Shown here piece after piece: positions 57,351 to 64,000 of a DNA stretch of 64,000 bases (within the stretch, counting starts at the first letter, position 1; each line of letters begins with the position of its first letter). The DNA is taken from NCBI GenBank assembly GCA_020091685.1, contig CM034592.1:42305622-42369621 (forward strand). Reading direction: 5' to 3'. A model generated the notes under the pieces. It saw only the letters and a program-made list of their open reading frames with translations, was not told the origin of the DNA and did not search any database. Made by a program: the position numbers and the translations under genes. Source of the DNA: Lutjanus erythropterus. Lineage: Eukaryota > Chordata > Actinopteri > Lutjaniformes > Lutjanidae.

Positions 57351-60300
57351 ATGACAGAGGAAACTAAAGAATCTTGTAAGTACACCAGCACTTTTTTTTG
57401 AACAATAACTTTATTGTTGTATCTTGTCCTGTTTGAGTCTGCATCCAGAGGAAACATCCAAACCTGTATGTATGCATGCATTGTATGTATATGTCTCAAA
57501 TGTTTTGACAAAAGCATACACTAGTTGTATGGTAGTCATTTTGGGGGATAATGCATAATTCAATGCGGATTTCAAACACTGTATTAGAAGAGTGCAGATC
57601 TCTGCCTGGATGGTCACTCAGGGGGCTTGTGGGTAACAGGAAGTGCAGGTGTTGTCCATTAGAGTTGTGGAGTAATGTGCGGGTCACATTATTAAGGTGT
57701 AACCCGAGCAGAAAGGCTACATGGAGACAAGCCTCGGACAATAACAAAACACCAGTAATGTAAAATGTCAGTTTCAAAGTGAAATCTGCCAATACTAACA
57801 TGACAGTCATGTATGTTATCCCAAGTGCAAATAAGATTTCAAACTGAAGCAGCTGTTAATAATAAAAATTGTGATTACAAAATGCTTCAGCAGCAACTTC
57901 ATAACAAGCAGATCATTAAAAAAATAATCTCCAAGCAAATGCATAAAGCTTGCAAAAGGACAGTCAATAAAAATCCAAGCAAATAAAACAGATCAACAAA
58001 AAGAAGGCTGAGTAAAAATCAAAGCAATTAGAACAAATAAAATCACCAAAGGACAGTCAGTAAAGGTCAAAGCAAATAAAACCCACTAAAGGGCAATCAA
58101 TGAAAATCAAGTAAAATCAGGAAAGGCTCTGCAATTAAATGGATGTTGTTGATCGCTTGTGGTCCCTATCAAAAGGTTAAGAGTGAGTGGTATAAAGCAG
58201 TCCAGTCAATCATATCCTCTTCAACATTTGTGTGAAATTTTGTCACAATTTGTGTATTAATTCTTGTGTATTTTTTGAGATCACAGGAACCTTGACCTTT
58301 GACCACTGACCACTAAATTCTAATCAGTTCATCCTTGAGTCCTTGTGATCATTTGTGTAAAGTTTGAAGAAATTCCACTGAGTCGTCCTAGAGATGATGG
58401 CGTTGACAAGAATGGAACAGATCTAATGTCACATTTTTCTCGACGTTTTACCACCAAAATTTAAGCAGTTCATCCTTGAGTCCAAGTGGACATTTGTGCC
58501 AAGTTTGAAGAAATTCCCTCAAGGTGTTCTTGAGGCATTGTGTTTACAAGAATGTCACGGACAGGCAACCCAAAAACATAACGCCTCCTGCCACGACGGC
58601 ATAAAAGAGATTCAGAAACTGTGAATCACCACAAGCACAAGAAATCCTTGAGCATACAGTCATAAATGTGCACAAAAAATATTATGGGTCCAGTAGTGTG
58701 GGTGATTAGCTTCTGACAGATACACACAGCAAAACACACATTCTCTGCTCACACCTGGCAGACATCAAAATGCTGTTAGGTCAGATCTGTCACATACCTT
58801 TTTGAAAGTAAAACCTGATGGAAATATCTGGTTCTTGAACTGCTCCACCATGTTCAGCAGCTAGTCCCTGAGTGTCTCTGCTGTTTGGTGCCGAGCAGGC
58901 AATGGACAGTGGAGTTGCCTGCTGTAAACAAAAACAACACAGTGAGAGGAGTGAGAGTAAACTAGCTGCTAAGTTTGTGTGTTGTTCGGTGCCAAACAGG
59001 AAAGTAACAGCAGGTTTATCAAAGCTTGTTCGCTGGAAACAGCTGCCTGCTGCTGCTGCTGCTGCTGGAAACTAAGCTGGTGACTGATGAGACTGAAAGA
59101 AAAAAAGAAATGTGCAGACTGGAGAACAATGAGCAGAGTTTCTGCAGCATTTCTGCATTAAAATGTCTAAACATGACTGGGCCTATTTTGTTGAGTTGTG
59201 TACTTAGACTATAACAGATGTTTCCGACAATGTTCAAACCCACAGAATCCATAATTTACCCCTCTAAAAGTTGTGGGTGGTGTTGTGCAGTGGTGTGGGA
59301 TCATGGGAACTGCACAAGAAAATCTGACATGACAGAAATCACGTTAATAGACGAAGTAATGTATTGAAGTTTTATTCATTTTAGGTTCAGTCCCGTGCCC
59401 CAATTTACTTCCTCAGTTCCTCTGATGTATCATGTTATAGCAACTAGCAACTAGCTAGCTTATGGATTTCTCTGCAAATGTGTTTGAACATTGTTGGGAA
59501 CGTTTGGGATAACGTAAGTACAAAACTCAACAAAACATATTACATATGTCAAGCATTTTTAGATGTTTTAATGCGGAAATATTATAGCTTTAACACAAAA
59601 CAACAACTCCCATGATCCCAGGTTGCTTCACAAAAGTCTTGTGTTACACTGCTACAGGCTGGAAAGAGCAGCGTTTAGTTTTTCCTATCCGTGCAAGAAC
59701 ACAAGGCAATGACAACAAACTAAAACTCGATCTAGGTCACCTGAGGTAAACGTATCTCCTCGTGATATTTGAGACTTCCTGCTCCTGCCACCACATCAGA
59801 TGCACAGCTTGTATTTGCATTTTCAGACTGTGAGACGGGTGGCTGTTTGAATAAGTTCGCCTCTTGCTGCTCAGGCTGTTTTTATCAGAATCAGGATTGC
59901 GTTTGCGTGTTACTGTGACGTTCCCGCTGTCAGGATGTTGTCCAGAGAGCTTAATGTGGAACTCAAGCCATTTCTTCTTCTCTCATCCCGTCCTGTTCTG
60001 TCTTGCCCCATTCACACACACACACACATTTCTTCACCACATAACGTAACTCCACATCAGTGGCATTTTACAATCCGCTGACTCTGTTTACATATTTTAA
60101 CCATGAACACCCCACCCTGCCCTAGTTTCTGCCACTATTGGTAGGCACTGAAGTAACTTTTAACATGCTAAGCCAGTTTGCTGAGTTGAATCCAGGTAAA
60201 GTAAAGTACAGTTGGCTTAACACCATTTTATATTAAAGTGATCTGTGACCTGATAGAAACTCTTCACGTAGCCTAATAAAATAATACATAATGAACCTAG

Positions 60301-63300
60301 TAAGCATTTTTTTTAAACATGTACATGCAGGAACATTGCTGTCACACACAACAAGAATCCTGTGCAAATTGTAATTTAAAAAAAAAAATCTAATAAAAAC
60401 TCTTCATGTAATAAGCTTTAGTTTGCTACATTTTTGTAAAGATTATTATACTGTATACACAGGCAAACCATTTATTGTTTATTGTATTTTATTGTATTTT
60501 ATCCTTACTTTACAAATGTGACTATTTCCATTTTCATGAAATCCATATTAATTGAAAGGAAGGTGTAGAGTTATATGTAAGCCATTTTAGCAAGGTATTT
60601 GAACTTATTTAGCAAAAAATAGCATATCAGGCTAATTTATTATTTCATGCAGAGCATTTTATATTGTTTAAAACATGACTGGAGGTGAATTTTTTGATTG
60701 ATGCAAGTTAATTTAATGATCCCCATTACCGTTCTTATGCACAGGTGAACGAGACCTTTGCTTTTTAAAGAAGACAACAGAAGTCATACTTTTCTTTTCA
60801 TATTTTTCTTTTTATGCCATTTAATCAAGATCACAAGTTTGTTGTTTTGTTAACTCAGGATAACAAAGCTTGTTTTATCATGATAACAGGTTGTGCCTCC
60901 ATTGACTGAAAGCACCCCACTTACTGTTACTCCGCTATATCCTGTCCTCATGCAGTTACTGAGGCTTACTACTATAAATCTGGCTGTGTGAGATCTGATA
61001 TGAATCTGTTGTTACTGTCATGGCAGTCCTGATCTCTAACAAAGCAACAAACCCATCATCACAAGAAAAATGAGCTTTGTTATCTCAAGATGACAAAAAA
61101 AATGAACTTGTGATCTCAAGATAATCGCATTAAAAAGTATTTGCATGTCCATTTGTTATTGGCTTCCATCCACTCCTGGTCTCTGACAAACACTACGTAT
61201 AAGAGGAAACAATCTTTTGTTTTCTTGTGATAACAGGTTGATTATCTCAAGATTACAATGATTGTTTTCTCAAGTTTACAAGATAAATTAACCTGTCAAC
61301 ACAAGAAAACAAGAAAATGAGCTTTACTGTATATATCAATATACAGTAATTCAATAATCAACCCATTAACATGTGAAAAACGAGTGTTGTTATCTTGAGA
61401 TAACTAAATAATAAACTTGTGATAGCAGCATTGGAAAAATATTTGCAAGTACTGCCATTATCGGCTTCCATACACTCCTGATCTCTGCTAAAGATTATGC
61501 ATAAGAACAACAATTGTTTTCGCAATTTAATGAGATAGATTTTCTTATTATCACAAGGAAAACAACCTTTCTTATTTCGAGATGATGAAATAGGCCTATA
61601 TAACACCCCCACTGCAGGACATGCTGCGGGTCTGCAGGTTCACAGTTTGACAGCCACAACAACACGATGATAAAAAGATTAAAAACACACTCTTAAGGTC
61701 CATTTTGCTGCACGTCGGTTGCTTCTACAGTCATCCTTCATTGTCACACTTAAACGTCACTTGCTGGCTGACTTCAGACCGTCGCAGTAGACTGGGCCGG
61801 CATCACTCTTCAGCCTTCTGGAAGCCCAAGTTGGCCTTAGGGCTGCGGCATGTAGGGCAGACCTTGGCTTGCAGACTGGAGAATGAAAGTGGCTTAAATA
61901 CCCCAGAGAGTGATGCACCTCAGTCACGTCTGCCCTCAGTCAGTACCTGCCTTACAGCCATCGGCTCTCAGCAAAGTGCAGTCCCTCCAAGGCACACACA
62001 GACAACACCACTCCCAACCAATGCCAACAGAATGTAGGTCACATACAGTGAAGGTGCTGATACAGGTTTACATCTAATTAACTCGCAATCTCAAAGTAAC
62101 GCAATCACAAAAAATATTTGCAAGTACAGCAATTATCGGCTTCCATGTTCTTGGCCTCTGCATGTTTCTGACATAAAATAAACCTATTTTTTAAAAAAGA
62201 GTTGGTGAACTTCATCTTTTTAACTAAAAGTGATGTACAGATTCTATTAACTTGTTCATGTTTGTGTGTTCTTAATTTCTCTCAGTCCTTAAGGGAGTGG
62301 ACCTCCACTGCAAGACCAACAATCCCGAGCATCACACCAGCGAAATCTCACTGGACAAGCTGATAGTGAGGAGAGGCCAGTCCTTCATACTGACTGTTAG
62401 CCTGACTGAGGCTTTCAACCCCGTCCTTCATCCACTCCACATGGTGATAAAGACAGGTTGGCCTTTCATTAAATTATCTGTTTTTAGTTATTGTGGCTGT
62501 GCTGCCCTACAAAGCCAAAATGCAGTAGCTAAATGTGACTTTTTAGAAGCTGTTTTATCATTTCAGTCTTATTATTCTATAGAAATGTAAAGGCCTAATT
62601 CAGTAAGATCAAGTGAAAGCTAGCTTGAAGGTAGCCACAGCTACCCTTACATATTTTTTTTCTGACATCTTGTTAAGTCAGTTTGTTAGTCTACATAACT
62701 AAATCAGGCTTCAAACCCCACTAAACTCCAGCTAAAGACAGCTAACATGAACTTAACATAGCAGAGTACCAGTGACTGCTATCTTAGCTTTTTACTTAAG
62801 TGGAAATTCATGTGATCTGTGGGGTTAGATGGGAGACATACGTGGTATGCGTTCACATACGCATCCCTACACATCATTGCTGCCTCACGTATCCTGCGTC
62901 CATTTGAAAGGATGGTTTAAATCACATTCAGTAATAAATTAATTGTTAATTTCATAATACTGTAAATATTAGAAATAGACACCTTTGTAGCAAAACAAAG
63001 ACACATTAATCCATATGAAGTACGGACTGCAAATGTCCAAAATAAAAAAGGTTTAAATGCCCAAGAATGGTGAATTATACAAACATATTTTATTTGTTTG
63101 TTTCTCAAGACTGACAACATTTGCTTTATCACTGAAATACGTTTTATACACACATTGAGAACGGACAAACCAAGCACTGGTTCTTGATACGGCCTGGGGG
63201 AGTTTCGTGGATGAGGTTCTCCTACGCTCTTGGAAGGGGAGAATGACTGTAGTCAGCAACCTCACCACTAGATGGCAGTAAACTCCACACACTGACTGGT

Positions 63301-64000
63301 CCTTTAAGTATTCAGCAGTGACGAAATTTTACAACTGACAGCCACTTTTGGAACGCTTGTCAAATTTCTCCTTTACTGTTTCCTGTCTTCTTCTGACATA
63401 TGCTATGTGCAAATCTCATCTATGTTGAAAAAAAAAATTAAGATGCTTTAAAGATGTCGCTGGCTGACCTGTGAAAGCAACATATGTATATAGGTATAGC
63501 TTCAGTTAGTTACTATAAGCAAAACACTAGCTAAGTAGCGGGTTAATCTACCTCAATTGTTTGCAACTAACTGATAGCTTATATTAGCAAAATGCAAGCT
63601 AAGTAGCTAGCAAATTGACATCAATTGTTAGCTAGCTGATTAGCTTGCATTTTGCTCACATTAGCTAATCTAAAGGACTAGTGTGTGAGAATTAGTGGCA
63701 TCTAGTGATGAAGTTGCCAATTGCAAACACTTGGTCTTATCAAGCATGTGTACAAGAATGTAGAAATGTGGTATTGCAGACTGGTTTATTCAGGAAAAAC
63801 TGATGGATGGATATATAAAAAGTATTATTTCAGCAGTAAATGAATGTCTGAGTCGTCTCTACAGGAGATAATTCATCTGAGGAACTGGGGACGATGTCAT
63901 ACCTCAGTGTCCCCGCCGGTGTGGAACGCTCTCCATCAGCAAAAGCGGTGTGGAAGGTAGAGCTTCAGACGGGCAGCTCCCTACTAACTGGCGTCTTGGA
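57351..64000 (+). CDS. tgm5: Transglutaminase, TGM5-like: first three coding exons, cut by the right edge
   Basis: Exons: 57351-57375 (ATG, donor TT|GTAAGT), 62286-62456 (acceptor CTCTCAG, donor ACAG|GTTGGC) and 63865 to at least 64000 (acceptor TCTACAG). Phases match (1, 1), giving about 110 residues. The peptide starts MTEETKESF and continues KGVDLHCKTNNPEHHTSEIS and LDKLIVRRGQSFILTVSL. This is the N-terminal immunoglobulin-like domain (Transglut_N) of animal transglutaminases, with the N-x-x-HHT and RRGQ-F signatures. The wording resembles TGM5 most, but EPB42 (band 4.2) and other tgm paralogues remain possible because the Cys-His-Asp catalytic core lies outside the window. Transglutaminases form Ca2+-dependent glutamyl-lysine cross-links. 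The position after ccndbp1 parallels human CCNDBP1-EPB42-TGM5-TGM7. Exon 1 carries only eight codons, typical of the family. TTTAAAAA near 57241, about 105 bases upstream of the ATG, may act as a TATA-like element. Confidence 0.85.
57935..58110 (+). repeat. Imperfect tandem repeat AAAGCAAATAAAAC
   Basis: About three diverged units of 60-65 bases built from GGACAGTCAATAAAAATC, AAGCAAATAAAACAGATCAA and variants. Within transglutaminase intron 1. Confidence 0.55.
58240..58780 (+). repeat. Composite dispersed repeat, third copy, in transglutaminase intron 1
   Basis: Two units of TTTGACCACTGACCACTAAA / CAGTTCATCCTTGAGTCC / GAAGAAATTCC, then AACGCCTCCTGCCACGACGG, then GAGCATACAGTCATAAATGT and CACCTGGCAGACATCAAAAT. 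It shares both the tandem module and the 3' end with 53935-54375. Confidence 0.7.
60800..62165 (+). repeat. Diverged repeat array (TCAAGATAAC ... GGCTTCCAT) in transglutaminase intron 1
   Basis: Units share a TTGTTATCTCAAGATAAC-like motif, CTTGTGATCTCAAGATAA, AAAATATTTGCAAGTAC and ATTATCGGCTTCCAT, at roughly 60810-61200, 61360-61500 and 62085-62150. Spacing is irregular because other sequence is inserted, notably the GC-richer segment 61640-62040. Confidence 0.6.
63669..63850 (+). mobile_element. TTAAAGG MITE fragment in transglutaminase intron 2
   Basis: CTAAAGGACTAGTGTGTGAG then ATTAGTGGCATCTAGTGATG and GAAGTTGCCAATTGCAA match the 5' end of the family at 22641. It ends just before the splice acceptor of exon 3 at 63864. 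Confidence 0.55.

Noticed and set aside
1..64000. CRISPR arrays, prokaryotic operons, endogenous viral genes, rRNA genes
   Set aside because: No direct-repeat/spacer pattern, no long multi-gene coding runs, and no recognisable viral or rRNA sequence were seen.

Overview
The window looks like nuclear DNA from a teleost fish, most likely a spiny-rayed (percomorph-type) species. It is AT-rich and intron-rich. CA/GT microsatellites are frequent, and many short DNA-transposon relics and tRNA-derived SINE-like copies of types familiar from fish genomes are present. Long open frames are almost all microsatellite or CT-tract artefacts; the real coding sequence is split into short exons with good GT/AG junctions. 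I see no bacterial operon, CRISPR array or integrated virus.

Three protein-coding genes can be supported. (1) On the minus strand, 10088-10184 is the first coding exon of a PMEPA1-type gene (membrane-anchored, NEDD4-binding regulator of TGF-beta/SMAD signalling). The splice phase fits the known exon 2, but no further exon is visible, so the rest should lie beyond base 1 and 1-10087 is probably intron 1. (2) On the plus strand, 38561-49838 is a complete 11-exon ccndbp1 gene (cyclin-D1-binding protein 1, GCIP family). It joins in phase into a 344-residue protein, with a likely poly(A) signal at 51327. (3) On the plus strand, from 57351 to the window edge, lie the first three coding exons of a transglutaminase, closest to TGM5. 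ccndbp1 followed by a transglutaminase matches the human 15q15 order CCNDBP1-EPB42-TGM5-TGM7, which supports both calls.

Layout: 1-10 kb, pmepa1 intron 1 with microsatellites and Tc1/MITE relics; 10.1-10.9 kb, pmepa1 exon 1 and a purine/pyrimidine-rich leader/promoter; 10.9-38.5 kb, a divergent intergenic region with no supported gene, full of TIR elements, SINEs, a hAT relic and an ~850-base pyrimidine tract; 38.5-51.3 kb, ccndbp1; 51.3-57.3 kb, repeat-rich spacer; 57.3-64 kb, the transglutaminase 5' part.

The most notable observations are modest. Both upstream genes have a short uORF whose stop codon abuts or overlaps the main ATG. A TTAA-flanked MITE is nested inside another element. A composite repeat occurs in three copies, one inverted relative to the other two. 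Two motif clusters (AP-1 and bicoid-type) sit in otherwise repeat-poor intergenic DNA. I did not find a clearly novel biological system. Repeat names and homologies rest on recognition from memory, not on a search.
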